This document shows positions 8,634-19,283 of a stretch of DNA of 64,000 nt, one piece after another (positions within the stretch are counted from its first letter, which is position 1; each line of letters starts with the position of its first letter). The notes under the pieces were generated by a model. It was not told the DNA's origin. It saw only the letters and a program-made list of their open reading frames with translations, and did no database searches. Position numbers and translations under genes: made by a program. Origin of the DNA: Sphingobium sp. OAS761 (GTDB lineage: Bacteria > Pseudomonadota > Alphaproteobacteria > Sphingomonadales > Sphingomonadaceae); assembly GCF_024168485.1 (NCBI RefSeq), contig NZ_JALJVY010000002.1, positions 186,001 to 250,000 of the forward strand, given 5' to 3'.

Positions 8634-9413
8634 TCACAGCGAGAAATTCTCGCCGAGATAGAGGCGGCGGACGTCCGCATTGGCGACCAGTTCGGTGGGG
8701 CTGCCGGCGAACAGCACCTGCCCGTCATAGATGATGCAGGCGCGGTCCACGATTTCCAGCGTCTCGCGCACATTATGGTCGGTGATCAACACGCCGATGC
8801 CGCGCGTCTTGAGCTGCTTCACCAGATCGCGAATGTCGGCGATCGACAGCGGGTCGATGCCGGCGAAGGGTTCGTCCAGCAGCACGATCGACGGGTTGGC
8901 GGCCAGCGCACGGGCGATCTCGCAGCGGCGCCGTTCACCGCCCGACAGCGCCATCGCGGCGGAATCGCGCAGGCGCGTCAGGCCGAATTCATCCAGCAGT
9001 TGTTCCAGTCGCGCCTCGCGCGCAGGGCGGTTGGGTTCGGCCAGTTCCAGCACCGCGCTGATATTCTGCGCGACGGTCATGCCGCGGAAGATGGACGTTT
9101 CCTGCGGCAGATAGCCCAGCCCCAGGATCGCGCGCCGGTACATGGGCAGGCCGGTAATGTCCTGCCCGTCCAGCACGATACGGCCATGGTCGGGGCGCAC
9201 GAGGCCCATCACCGAATAGAAGCAGGTCGTCTTGCCCGCGCCGTTGGGGCCGAGCAATCCGACCACCTCACCCTTGCCCACGGTCAGCGACACGTCCGAC
9301 AGGACGACGCGCCGGTCGTAGCTTTTGGCAATCGAGATGACCGACAGGCCATCGCCCAGTTCGTGCGGTGTCTGCGGCGCGGCGGGCCGGTCGGGGGCGA
9401 TCATGTCGTGCAT
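8634..9413 (-). CDS. lptB: Lipopolysaccharide export ATPase LptB
   Basis: A 259-residue ABC ATPase, the cytoplasmic motor of the LptB2FG machine that extracts LPS from the inner membrane. Walker A is GPNGAGKTT (about 55-63), the signature is LSGGERRR, Walker B is IVLLDEPFAGID, and the switch histidine is in LITDHNV. GLGYLPQETSIFRGMTV is characteristic of LptB. The start at 9413 is preceded by AAGGAACAG and is preferred to an ATG 15 codons upstream. In many relatives lptC and lptA lie immediately upstream; here a sulfotransferase gene takes that place. Confidence 0.94.
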   Translation of the reverse strand: MHDMIAPDRPAAPQTPHELGDGLSVISIAKSYDRRVVLSDVSLTVGKGEVVGLLGPNGAGKTTCFYSVMGLVRPDHGRIVLDGQDITGLPMYRRAILGLGYLPQETSIFRGMTVAQNISAVLELAEPNRPAREARLEQLLDEFGLTRLRDSAAMALSGGERRRCEIARALAANPSIVLLDEPFAGIDPLSIADIRDLVKQLKTRGIGVLITDHNVRETLEIVDRACIIYDGQVLFAGSPTELVANADVRRLYLGENFSL

Positions 9414-9587
9414 CAACTGTTCCTTGCGCCCCTGTGGCGCGCGGGATAAAATTGGCATGGCTCAGGCATTTGGCAAGCTTTGTGCATGGGATTGGCGCCG
9501 GGGCAAGGATAAAATGGGCCGACCGGCGCACCGGCCGGGTGGATAGTCCTTCCCGCGCCGGTGATCATGAGGCGTTTTCGCACCCGC

Positions 9588-11639
9588 CTAGAGGCCGGGC
9601 GGCACGTCCGGATAGACCGTCGCCAACGGTCCCAGCGCCGTTTCCAGCGGCCCCAGCCACGGCGCGAAACGGCGCCAGTGATCGACGCCGTCGGTGAAGA
9701 TCGGCTGGCGCACCTGTTCCGAACTGGCGGTGCGCACGGCGCGCTTGTTGCGCCAGAAGGCAAGGCATTCCTCCTCGAACGGCAGGCCCAGATGATCGAG
9801 CAGCCGGGCGACCTGCCCCGGCGTGTCGACGACCATATCCTCATAATGCACGCGGTGGACCCGCCCCGGCATCGCCGCGTCGAACGCGGCCATCATGCCG
9901 GCATAGGCGCGGTAATAGCGGCCGATCTCGGTCAGGTCGTAGCTGAACGACTGGCCGCGGGCGAAATGCTGTTTCCATCCCGAAAAGCAGCAGGCCATGG
10001 GATGCCGCCGCGCGTCGAGGATCCGGGCATTGGGCAGGATCAGGTGGATCAGGCCGACATGCTGCCAGTTGTTGGGCAGCTTGTCGATGAACAGCGGCTT
10101 GCCGCTTCGGCGGTGGATGCGGGTGCGGTCGAGATATTCCTCGCCCAGCCGGGTCCGGTCGGCAGGCGTCAGCGATGCGACCATCGTCGTGAAGTCGGGA
10201 AATTCGCCGTCGTCGACGCGCCCCTGCAACCGCGCGGCAATCGCCATCAGGTCGGGCAGTTCCATCGTTCCTTCGATCCGGCTGTGGCTCGACAATATCT
10301 GTTCCACCAGGGTCGATCCGGCGCGCGGCAGGCCGACGATGAAGATGGGGTCGGGTGCCGGGCAGCCGCCCGCGCCCATGGCCGCCAGGAAGGGCGCGGT
10401 GAAGGTCGCCGCGGTGGCCCGCACCTCCGCCGCGAAATCATCGGCATCATGCGCCACCAGCGTGCGCCGGAGCGCGTTGCCGCGCGCATAATGGCCAAAG
10501 GCGGCCTGGCAGGCGCCGGCATCCTCCAGCGCCTTGCCGAGCGAGAAATGGAGGTGGAATATATCCTCCTTCCGCGCTTCGGCGTCGGGCGCGAGCCGGT
10601 CGAGCGCCTGTTCCATCGCGGCGATGTCCGCGGTGTCCAGCGTCACCGTCTTGAGGTTGGCGAGGCTCCACCACGCTTCCCCCATGGTCGGCTGGCGGGC
10701 GACGGCCTGCCGATAGGCGTGGATCGCATCCGCCTGATGCCCCAGCGTCTTGAGCGCATGCCCCAGATTCTGCCAGACCTTGGGCTGATCGGGCCTGGCG
10801 GCGAGCAGCCGCTCATACAGGGCGCGCGCCCCGTCCTGGTCACCCAGCCGCACGAGCACCGACGCGCGCAGCAGGTCGTGCGCCGGCCCGCCGACCGGGG
10901 AGGCGGCGAGGATGTCGGCATGGTGCAGCGCTTCGGGCAGGCGATTGAGCTGGAGCAGCAGGCGGATCAGGAAATCGCGCGCCAGGTCGAAACCGGGCGC
11001 CAGATCGACGGCATGCTCCACGCGCTCCAGCGCCGCCGCCATGTCGCCCCGCCGCCAGTGGACCTCCCCCGCGAGGCGCGTCGCCGCCGGATCGTCAGGC
11101 ACCTGTTCCAGCCGCGCCGCCAGCATAGCGTCCGCATCGTCCAGCCGCCCGGCATGCATGGCCGCCGCCGCGTCGATGAGGACGCGGTCGCGCGCGGCCG
11201 CGTGAACGCCGGACAGGTCGGCGCGCCAGCCATCCTCGCCGCGCCCCGTCTTGCGCAATTCGCGTGCCAGCAGGAACCAGCCATCGGCGATGTCCGGCTG
11301 CCTGCGGGTCAGCGCCTCCAGCGCGGCGATGGCCCGGTCGCCCGCATCCGCCGCGCTGGCGGCCTGCGCCATTTCCCAGAGCACCGCGGGCACGCCGGGG
11401 CGGGCACGGTCCAGCGCCGCCAGCCGGTCCAGCGCCTCCTGCGGCCGATCCAGCCGGCGCAGCGCCTGGCCCGCGATCAGGGCCGCCTGCGGTTGTCCGG
11501 GGACGCGTGCGACAATGGCATCGGCCAGCGCCAGTGCCTCGCGCGCATCGCGATCAAGCAGCCAGGCGGCATGATCCAGCGCCTGTTCCAGCGACAGCGC
11601 ACGCCTGGTCGGCCGGTCGTCAGCGCGGGCAGCGTCCAT
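9588..11639 (-). CDS. TPR-sulfotransferase family protein
   Basis: A 683-residue two-part protein. Residues 1 to about 390 are helical tetratricopeptide-like repeats (for example WQNLGHALKTLGHQADAIHAYRQAV spread over two helices). From about 430 comes a sulfotransferase domain with the PAPS phosphate-binding loop LPRAGSTLVEQIL, then IHLILPNARILDARRHPM as the 3'-phosphate site. Such fusions are common in sphingomonads and related marine or soil bacteria; the acceptor is unknown. The chosen ATG at 11639 has a GGGGGG tract 4 nt upstream. The frame continues far upstream, but that part overlaps the TonB receptor gene on the other strand. Confidence 0.86.
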   Translation of the reverse strand: MDAARADDRPTRRALSLEQALDHAAWLLDRDAREALALADAIVARVPGQPQAALIAGQALRRLDRPQEALDRLAALDRARPGVPAVLWEMAQAASAADAGDRAIAALEALTRRQPDIADGWFLLARELRKTGRGEDGWRADLSGVHAAARDRVLIDAAAAMHAGRLDDADAMLAARLEQVPDDPAATRLAGEVHWRRGDMAAALERVEHAVDLAPGFDLARDFLIRLLLQLNRLPEALHHADILAASPVGGPAHDLLRASVLVRLGDQDGARALYERLLAARPDQPKVWQNLGHALKTLGHQADAIHAYRQAVARQPTMGEAWWSLANLKTVTLDTADIAAMEQALDRLAPDAEARKEDIFHLHFSLGKALEDAGACQAAFGHYARGNALRRTLVAHDADDFAAEVRATAATFTAPFLAAMGAGGCPAPDPIFIVGLPRAGSTLVEQILSSHSRIEGTMELPDLMAIAARLQGRVDDGEFPDFTTMVASLTPADRTRLGEEYLDRTRIHRRSGKPLFIDKLPNNWQHVGLIHLILPNARILDARRHPMACCFSGWKQHFARGQSFSYDLTEIGRYYRAYAGMMAAFDAAMPGRVHRVHYEDMVVDTPGQVARLLDHLGLPFEEECLAFWRNKRAVRTASSEQVRQPIFTDGVDHWRRFAPWLGPLETALGPLATVYPDVPPGL

Positions 11640-12010
11640 ATTCCCCCCGTTCCCAAGGCCAGCCAGCATGACAGGATTTCGCAGTTGCGCAATAGCGCCC
11701 CGGACCATGTTGCGATTGCGAATAAGGGTGTTGACTCTTGCAATACTTGACGCATTATCAAAGTTGGACGTGCGTCCTGAATAGGGTGCGGTCAACGGGG
11801 TAGCAACGGCAATATCAGCGCCGCTTTCGGGCGGCTGGACCGGGCGCGGCAAGGGTGCCCGGGTGCGGAGACGCTGTATCTTCGCGCGGGGCACGGTCGA
11901 CCTGTGCCGCGTCGCGGCATGGTGCGGCGCGTCAAAAACGAGCGGTTCAACCGTCTTGCCCGGAGAGGAGAAGGAGACGTCATTTTCCAAGAAGGGGGAG
12001 TCGCAAGTCG
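11640..12010. other. Divergent intergenic region, sulfotransferase / TonB receptor
   Basis: A 371-bp region between two divergent genes that must contain both promoters. It is less GC-rich near 11690-11780 (runs such as AATAAGGGTGTTGACTCTTG and ATTATCAAAGTTGGACG), the most promoter-like part. I could not assign convincing -35/-10 pairs. No repeat from the families elsewhere in the window is present. Confidence 0.45.
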
Positions 12011-14722
12011 ATGAAAATCCAGCCTCGTCGCCGGTCGCAACGGATGAAGACACTGGGCATGACGACCATGCTCGCGGGCCTGGCGATGCCCGGCCTCGCC
12101 CTGGCGCAGACGCCGGCCGACGCCACCGCACCACCCGGCGACGAGCAGGGGCTCGGCGAAATCGTGGTGACGGCGACCCGCAGCGCCGAAAGCATCCAGA
12201 AGGTGCCGATTTCCATGCAGGCGCTGGGCGCCGAGGAACTGCAACAGCGGCAGGTGAAGGGACTGAGCGATTTCGCCGCGCTGCTGCCATCGGTGTCCTT
12301 CGAGGGCCTGGGCCCCGGTCGCCAGACCGCCTTTTTCCGCGGGATCGTGCCGGCGGGCGGTTCCTACGCATCGGTCGGCTATTATCTGGACGACATTCCG
12401 ATCGCCGGGACCGGACTGCCCGACATCCATGTCTATGACGTCGAGCGTGTGGAAGCGCTGTCGGGACCGCAGGGCACGCTCTATGGCGCGGGATCGCTGG
12501 CGGGCACCATCCGGTTCATCACCAACAAGCCCACGACCGACAGGTTCGAGTTCGGCTATGATGTCGAGGGCAATAAATATGGATCGGGCGACTTCGGCGG
12601 CCAGATCGAATCCTATATCAACGTGCCGCTGACAGACACGCTGGCGATCCGCGCCATGGGCTATTATCGCCGCGACGGCGGCTATGTCGACAACACGCCC
12701 AACAACGGCATGTTCAACAACGGGGCACCATCGGTGCTGACGCTGGGCGACGACAATCTGGCAACGCCCTATGACGACCACCCCGAAACATCCTACGCGC
12801 TCGACAATAGCGACATCGCCAAGGACGATTACAACACGATCCGCGAATTCGGCGGTCGCCTGGCGCTGCTGTGGGAAGTGACTCCGGACTGGGAGATCAT
12901 GCCGCAGATCACCGCCCAGAAGCAGACCGCCAACGGCTATTTCGGTTTCGACCCGAAAGTCGGCGATCTGGAAGTGCATGATTATGACATCACGCGACAG
13001 GTCGACACATGGTATCAGGCGCAGTTGTCGATCCACGGCCATATCGGCGATTTCGACATCGTTTCGGCGACCGGCTATTATCGCCGCAAGGTCAAGCTGC
13101 GCAACGACTATACCTATTACACGGTCACCTATGACGGCTTTGGCAATTATTACGAAAATTACCTGCAATTTTTCGACAAGGCCGGCTGCACCGGATCGGG
13201 CGAGACGGTGCAATGTTCGACGCTCATCAACCCGACGCAATATTATCGCGGCCTGACCAAGGATCGGCAGTTCACCCAGGAATTGCGCATCACCACGCCC
13301 AAGAGCTGGCCCTTCGACGTCACGGTCGGCGGCTTTTACCAATCGCGCAAGCAGGAAACGAACAGCGATTACGCCATTCACGGGCTGGACGACATCATGG
13401 GCTATACCCAATCGGGCGGCAGCGACGAAAATCCCGATGGCTGGGGCATACCCGTCGACAATGGCGGCACGATGGTTCTGGGATCGCCCGCCGTGCGGCG
13501 CGACGCCTTCTATTTGTCCGAACGCGACAATCGCTGGAAGGACAAGGCGATTTTCGCCGAAGGCCATTACAATATCACCCCCACGGTCAAGCTGACCGGC
13601 GGCATCCGCTTCTTCTGGACCGAATTCAGCACGGTCGGCTTCAGCGGGGTGATGGGATCGGCGCGCAACACCACGACATCCTATTATGTCCCGACCGGCA
13701 CATTCGGCTGCCCGGTGCCGCTGCCCGGCCGCCTCACCTGCCTCAACACCAACGCGGCGGCGGCGGACCAGGTCGGCCGCTACAAGGAAAATGGCGAAAC
13801 CCACAAGGTCGCGATCGACTGGCAGTTCCAGCCGGACAAGATGGCCTATTTCACCTACTCCACCGGTTTCCGCCCCGGCGGCTTCAACCGGCCGCTGCGC
13901 ATCCGCTCCATCGGCATCGCGACGGTGCCGCCGTTCGAATCGGAAACGCTGACCAACTACGAACTGGGCGTGAAGACCACCTGGAACAACATCTTCCGCT
14001 TCAACGCGGCGGTCTATTACGAGAAATGGGACAATATCCAGTATAGCGTCGTCGTGTCGGGCGCGCAGGGCGCGGGCATGACCGGCAATGCGGGCAAGGC
14101 GGAAGTCAAGGGCGTGGAATTCGACGCCCATCTGAAACTGGGCGCCTTTACCGTCTCCACATCCGGCGCGTTCAACGACGCGAAGCTGAAGGGCGATTTC
14201 TGCAACTTCGCCTTCGATGCGGCGAGCATGTCGATCTCGCAATTGCCAAGCTGCACCTATGGCGAAGTCGTGGCGGGTTCCAGCCCGCCGACACCGCAGG
14301 TCGCCGCCGCGAACGGCACGCGCCTGCCGCGCCAGCCCAAGTTCAAGGGCACGACGTCAATCCGTTACGATACCATGATCGGCGACTATGCGGCCTATGT
14401 CCAGGGCGCGGCGCTGTACCAGAGCAGCGCGACGCAGGACCTCAACGTATCGGACAATAATCTGCTGGTCTGCCCGGACGTGGCGGCCGAAAAGACCGAC
14501 GCCAATGTCTCCTGCGCGACGCCGGGTTTCATGTCCTTCGACTTTTCGGCGGGCATCAAGAAGGCGAACTGGAGCGTCGACATCTTCATCCAGAACGCAT
14601 TTGACAAGCGCGGCGAACTGACCCGCAACACCTTCTGCTCGATTGCCTTCTGTTCGGGCTCGTCCCGCACCTTCCCGATCAAGCCGCAATTTTTCGGCAT
14701 CCGCTTCGGCCAGAAATTCTGA
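12011..14722 (+). CDS. TonB-dependent outer-membrane receptor
   Basis: A 903-residue outer-membrane receptor. The N-terminus has basic residues, then a hydrophobic signal core ending in ALAQ. The plug domain follows: GEIVVTATR, VPISMQAL, LLPSVSF, FFRGI, DDIPI, and VERVEALSGPQGTLYGAGS. A long beta-barrel region rich in alternating aromatics ends in FFGIRFGQKF with the C-terminal Phe needed for assembly. Such receptors import siderophores, vitamin B12 or plant-derived carbohydrates using TonB energy; the ligand cannot be told. The ATG at 12011 is chosen with AGGGGGAG upstream. A start 11 codons later is possible. Confidence 0.93.
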   Translation: MKIQPRRRSQRMKTLGMTTMLAGLAMPGLALAQTPADATAPPGDEQGLGEIVVTATRSAESIQKVPISMQALGAEELQQRQVKGLSDFAALLPSVSFEGLGPGRQTAFFRGIVPAGGSYASVGYYLDDIPIAGTGLPDIHVYDVERVEALSGPQGTLYGAGSLAGTIRFITNKPTTDRFEFGYDVEGNKYGSGDFGGQIESYINVPLTDTLAIRAMGYYRRDGGYVDNTPNNGMFNNGAPSVLTLGDDNLATPYDDHPETSYALDNSDIAKDDYNTIREFGGRLALLWEVTPDWEIMPQITAQKQTANGYFGFDPKVGDLEVHDYDITRQVDTWYQAQLSIHGHIGDFDIVSATGYYRRKVKLRNDYTYYTVTYDGFGNYYENYLQFFDKAGCTGSGETVQCSTLINPTQYYRGLTKDRQFTQELRITTPKSWPFDVTVGGFYQSRKQETNSDYAIHGLDDIMGYTQSGGSDENPDGWGIPVDNGGTMVLGSPAVRRDAFYLSERDNRWKDKAIFAEGHYNITPTVKLTGGIRFFWTEFSTVGFSGVMGSARNTTTSYYVPTGTFGCPVPLPGRLTCLNTNAAAADQVGRYKENGETHKVAIDWQFQPDKMAYFTYSTGFRPGGFNRPLRIRSIGIATVPPFESETLTNYELGVKTTWNNIFRFNAAVYYEKWDNIQYSVVVSGAQGAGMTGNAGKAEVKGVEFDAHLKLGAFTVSTSGAFNDAKLKGDFCNFAFDAASMSISQLPSCTYGEVVAGSSPPTPQVAAANGTRLPRQPKFKGTTSIRYDTMIGDYAAYVQGAALYQSSATQDLNVSDNNLLVCPDVAAEKTDANVSCATPGFMSFDFSAGIKKANWSVDIFIQNAFDKRGELTRNTFCSIAFCSGSSRTFPIKPQFFGIRFGQKF

Positions 14723-14781
14723 TCCGGCGGGACAGGGAAAGCCACGGCGCGCCGGTCTGAAAAAGGCCGACGCGTCTTGCG

Positions 14782-15210
14782 CTACTGCGGCTTGAGCGCG
14801 TCCATGATCTGCCGCACGGGGGTGATGTCATAACCCGCCGTCGCGGCCTGCGCCGCCAGCGCGTCGGCATCGTCCCCGGCCCGCGCGCGCGTCAGTGCCC
14901 ACAGCAGCGTGCTGCGCGTGCCCGACCGGCAATAGGCCAGCATCCTGCCCCCGCCCGCCTGCTCCAGCGCCTGCGCCATGCCGTCCAGTTGCCAGGGAGC
15001 AAAGCCGCCATGGGCGACGGGCACCGCGACATAATCCAGCCCCGCCGCCATCGCCGCAGCCTCTATCTCCGCGCCGTTCACCTGCCCCGGTTCCTCGTCG
15101 TCGGGGCGGTTGTTGACGATGATCGTCACGCCCTGCGCCTTTGCCTGTGCAACGTCCGCGACGCTGATCTGCGGGGATACGAGGATGCGGTCGGTCAACG
15201 GGCGGAACAT
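14782..15210 (-). CDS. TIGR01244 / DUF442 family phosphatase-like protein
   Basis: A 142-residue protein of the TIGR01244 group, related to dual-specificity phosphatases and found fused to beta-lactamase-like sulfide-handling proteins such as Blh. The active-site loop is CRSGTRS with Cys94. The N-terminal half has the typical ISVADVAQAKAQG and IIVNNRPDDEEPGQ segments. The start at 15210 has a strong AAAGGAG Shine-Dalgarno. A role in sulfide or persulfide metabolism is suggested by the family; no such genes adjoin it. Confidence 0.85.
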   Translation of the reverse strand: MFRPLTDRILVSPQISVADVAQAKAQGVTIIVNNRPDDEEPGQVNGAEIEAAAMAAGLDYVAVPVAHGGFAPWQLDGMAQALEQAGGGRMLAYCRSGTRSTLLWALTRARAGDDADALAAQAATAGYDITPVRQIMDALKPQ

Positions 15211-15377
15211 GGGCGTCTCCTTTGGCGAAGAGCCATGCGACGCGGCGGGCCGGGTTGCAAGGGGGAGTTTGAGCGCAAGGGGCGCGCGCAGTCTCCGACG
15301 TTTACGCGCATTGGGCAGCCGGTCCTCGGCCAATATTGCCCCAGGCATGTTCGCGAGATGCAATGGAGATGCCTGCT

Positions 15378-15549
15378 AGTCGCACAGTTGGTGCCTGGAA
15401 GCGGCCACTCCCCTGCCGTCACCCCAGCGAAGGCTGGGGTCTCAGGCGGTCAGAGGATAACGCCTGACATATCGCGCCTATCTGGATTGTTTTCTTCGAC
15501 CAGCCGGATTTTCCATTCCCGCTTCCAGGCTTTGAGCGCCTTTTCGCGG
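15378..15549. repeat. 172-bp dispersed duplication, copy 1
   Basis: This segment recurs at 28881-29052 in opposite orientation, with 7 differences in 172 bp and no length change. It covers the last 33 codons of the GIY-YIG gene, the 33-bp palindrome element, and about 38 bp outside it. The outer limits are sharp: beyond AGTCGCACAG on one side and CGCGAAAAGG on the other, the two places are unrelated. Confidence 0.9.
15416..15448. repeat. 33-bp palindrome element, left side of GIY-YIG cassette
   Basis: The core is ACCCCAGC-GAAG-GCTGGGGT (15421-15440) with CCGTC outside and CTCAGGCG inside. The same 33 bp occur inverted and identical at 15760-15792, so the two copies bracket the GIY-YIG gene. 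The core could also fold as a hairpin in RNA. Confidence 0.92.
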
Positions 15550-15739
15550 GCGATGGCGAGCGTGATGTCATCATGTGGCTCAACGAGAACCAAGCGGGTC
15601 AGCCCGTACGTTTGCAAAAAGCCGAACCCGTGCCGTTGCGATGTTGTTGGGCGCGTGCTGCGATGTCGGCTGTGACGCCGATGTACAGGACGCCCCTCGG
15701 CTTGTTGGTCATGATGTAAGTGTAGCCGCCTCGCGCCAT
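15450..15739 (-). pseudogene. GIY-YIG nuclease gene, frameshifted
   Basis: A small GIY-YIG nuclease of the UPF0213/YhbQ type (about 95 residues) read in two frames. The first part starts at 15739 (MARGGYTYIMTNKPRG, then LYIGVTADIAAR) and runs to SAFCKR, after which it meets a stop. The rest (YGLTRLVLVEPHDD, then KALKAWKREWKIRLVEENNP) is in the next frame and stops at 15450. The join lies near 15600, where KRYG would be expected; the sequence AAACGTACG looks like CGN TAC with one base lost. It is either inactivated by a 1-bp deletion or a sequencing error. The gene sits between 33-bp inverted repeats. Confidence 0.88.
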
Positions 15740-15759
15740 GCCCCACCGTAGCGCGTCAA

Positions 15760-15792
15760 CGCCTGAGACCCCAGCCTTCGCTGGGGTGACGG
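15760..15792. repeat. 33-bp palindrome element, right side of GIY-YIG cassette
   Basis: The core is ACCCCAGC-CTTC-GCTGGGGT (15768-15787) with CGCCTGAG on the inner side and GACGG outside. It is the exact reverse complement of 15416-15448. It ends 68 bp before the recQ stop codon and could also act as a terminator-like hairpin. Confidence 0.92.
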
Positions 15793-15860
15793 TGGATTTC
15801 ATGTCCGCTCTCTGACGTTCTGGTCCCCAAGGCGACAGTCCGCACCACCCCACTTATCCC

Positions 15861-17633
<1,773 letters not shown>

Positions 17634-17687
17634 GCGAGCGGCCTTAGCGGCTGGAACGCGTCCCGACCAGACGCAAGCCCGCGTGCG

Positions 17688-18005
17688 TCAGCGCGGATCG
17701 AGCAGGCAGCCCCAGCCCGGGCGGAACCGCGCGGTGCGGGTGGCGAGCAGCGGGACGGTGGCTTCGACCGCGCGGCTGTCGGGCCGGTCGGTCAGGCGCA
17801 CGAGCGCCATGCCCGGTTCCTTGTCGTCCCCGCAACTGCCCATTTCGCGTCCCTCGACATAGCGGCAGGAACAGGTGATGCGCGCGCCATAGGCGGCGCC
17901 GAGCCGCGCGCGGGCGACAAGGCCGGGGGCCTGCCAGGCGAACAGGCCGAGCAGGACCAGCGCGATCACCGCCGCCATCGTCCACCATTTCCGCGCGAGC
18001 ACCAT
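17688..18005 (-). CDS. Membrane-anchored hypothetical protein, 105 aa
   Basis: A small protein with one N-terminal membrane segment (about residues 8-24, MAAVIALVLLGLFAW) and an outer part with four cysteines (C-x-C in ITCSCRY, then SCGDD, then WGCLLDP). I do not recognise a family. The pattern suggests a periplasmic domain with disulfides or a bound metal. It is divergent from the serine hydrolase at 18043 (37 bp between starts), and pairs of this kind may act together; that is inference. Confidence 0.65.
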   Translation of the reverse strand: MVLARKWWTMAAVIALVLLGLFAWQAPGLVARARLGAAYGARITCSCRYVEGREMGSCGDDKEPGMALVRLTDRPDSRAVEATVPLLATRTARFRPGWGCLLDPR

Positions 18006-18042
18006 GGCCCTTTTTCCCGTCGCTGTGTAAGGGCGCCCGCCT

Positions 18043-19170
18043 ATGCAGATCAAAAGCCGAATCGTAAAGCGTCTTGGGCTGGCCGGTGGCATCGCCGTCC
18101 TGCTGGCACTGGGCGGGACGCTCGCGGGACGCGGGGCGCAGGCGCCCGACCCGCTGTATCGTGTCGCGCGCGATGCGCCGGTCAGCGAGGATGCGCTGCG
18201 CGCCGCCATCGACCCGTTGTTCGACGACGACGCCATGGGCCAGACCCGCGCGCTGCTGGTGCTGCGCGACGGCAAGCCGGTGGCCGAACGCTACGCCCCC
18301 GGTTTCGGGCCGGACACGAAATTGCTGTCCTGGTCGATTGCCAAGAGCGTGACGGCGGTGCTGGTCGGACTGATGGTGTCCGACGGGCGGCTGGCGCTCG
18401 ACACGCCGGTGCCGGTCGATGCGTGGAGCCAGCCGGGCGATCCGCGCGGGCGCATCACCCTGCGTCAATTGTTGCAGATGACGAGCGGCCTGGACCATGT
18501 CGAGGATGGCGAGCCGATCGAACGCGGCGACACGGTGCGGATGCTGTTCACCGACGGTGCGCGCGACGTGGCCGCCTATGCCGAGGCGAAGCCGCTCGCG
18601 CGGGCGCCGGGCAGCGCCTTTTCCTATTCGACCGGCAACACGATGATCCTGTCCGACCTGATGACCCGGATGCTGACCGGCAGCGAGGACCCCGCCGCGC
18701 GCCAGCGGGCGATGGCGACATTCATCGAGGGGCGGCTGAAGGCGCCGGCCGGCCTTGCCAGCCTGACGCCCGAATATGATGCCCGCGGCACGATGATCGG
18801 CGGCAGCATGATGCACATGACCGCGCGCGATTACGGCCGTTTCGGCGAATTGCTGCGACGGCGGGGCCGGTCGCCCGCCGGGCACCAGATATTGCCGGAA
18901 AAATGGATCGACCTGATGACGACGCCATCGCCGCGCAACGCGGCCTACGGCCTGCACATCTGGCTGAACAGGGACAGCGCGCAAAGCGCGCTGATACCAG
19001 GCCGGGCGCCGCAGAGCCTGTTCGGATGCGTGGGGCATGGCGGGCAATATATACTGGTGTCGCCGTCGCAGCGGCTGACCGTCGTGCGCATCGGCATGTC
19101 GCCCGGCAAGGACCAGCGCCGGGCCGTCCGCGCCGCGCTGGCGAAGCTGGTCGGGCTGTTCCCGAGCTGA
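18043..19170 (+). CDS. Serine hydrolase, class C beta-lactamase fold
   Basis: A 375-residue protein of the beta-lactamase/penicillin-binding-protein-like esterase family (6-aminohexanoate-dimer hydrolase or EstB type). The nucleophile motif SxxK is SIAK (S98, K101), and the second motif region is YSTGNTMIL. A hydrophobic N-terminal segment (residues 12-27) suggests export or membrane anchoring. The C-terminal part has the conserved YGLHIWLN and GCVGHGGQYI, where HGG takes the place of the KTG motif. The substrate is unknown; it is more likely an esterase or amidase than a resistance lactamase. Confidence 0.87.
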   Translation: MQIKSRIVKRLGLAGGIAVLLALGGTLAGRGAQAPDPLYRVARDAPVSEDALRAAIDPLFDDDAMGQTRALLVLRDGKPVAERYAPGFGPDTKLLSWSIAKSVTAVLVGLMVSDGRLALDTPVPVDAWSQPGDPRGRITLRQLLQMTSGLDHVEDGEPIERGDTVRMLFTDGARDVAAYAEAKPLARAPGSAFSYSTGNTMILSDLMTRMLTGSEDPAARQRAMATFIEGRLKAPAGLASLTPEYDARGTMIGGSMMHMTARDYGRFGELLRRRGRSPAGHQILPEKWIDLMTTPSPRNAAYGLHIWLNRDSAQSALIPGRAPQSLFGCVGHGGQYILVSPSQRLTVVRIGMSPGKDQRRAVRAALAKLVGLFPS

Positions 19171-19283
19171 ACGCCGTCCCCTTCGCGCCTCAGGGCGCGG
19201 CGGCGCATCGGCTTATATCCAAGAACGGCGTCATGCCCCGATCGTGGACGGCGCGCACTGCCGGTCTTCGCCGATTCGCCCCG

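Noticed and set aside
6633..9449. A 938-codon plus-strand frame over rpoN and lptB
   Set aside because: It is antisense to two well-supported genes and has no family motif; such long open antisense frames are common in this GC-rich DNA.
9561..11750. A 729-codon plus-strand frame over the TPR-sulfotransferase
   Set aside because: No recognisable domain; the opposite strand has TPR repeats and a PAPS-binding loop.
11792..14242. An 816-codon minus-strand frame across the TonB receptor
   Set aside because: Composition reflects the opposite strand of the receptor gene; it has no motif and the receptor is unmistakable.
15416..15792. An IS element for the GIY-YIG cassette
   Set aside because: No transposase is present, and I could not see a target-site duplication outside the 33-bp repeats.
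15599..15853. An N-terminal extension of the GIY-YIG gene (with TPAKAGVSG)
   Set aside because: The extra residues are the translated palindrome; the MARGGYTY start fits the family.
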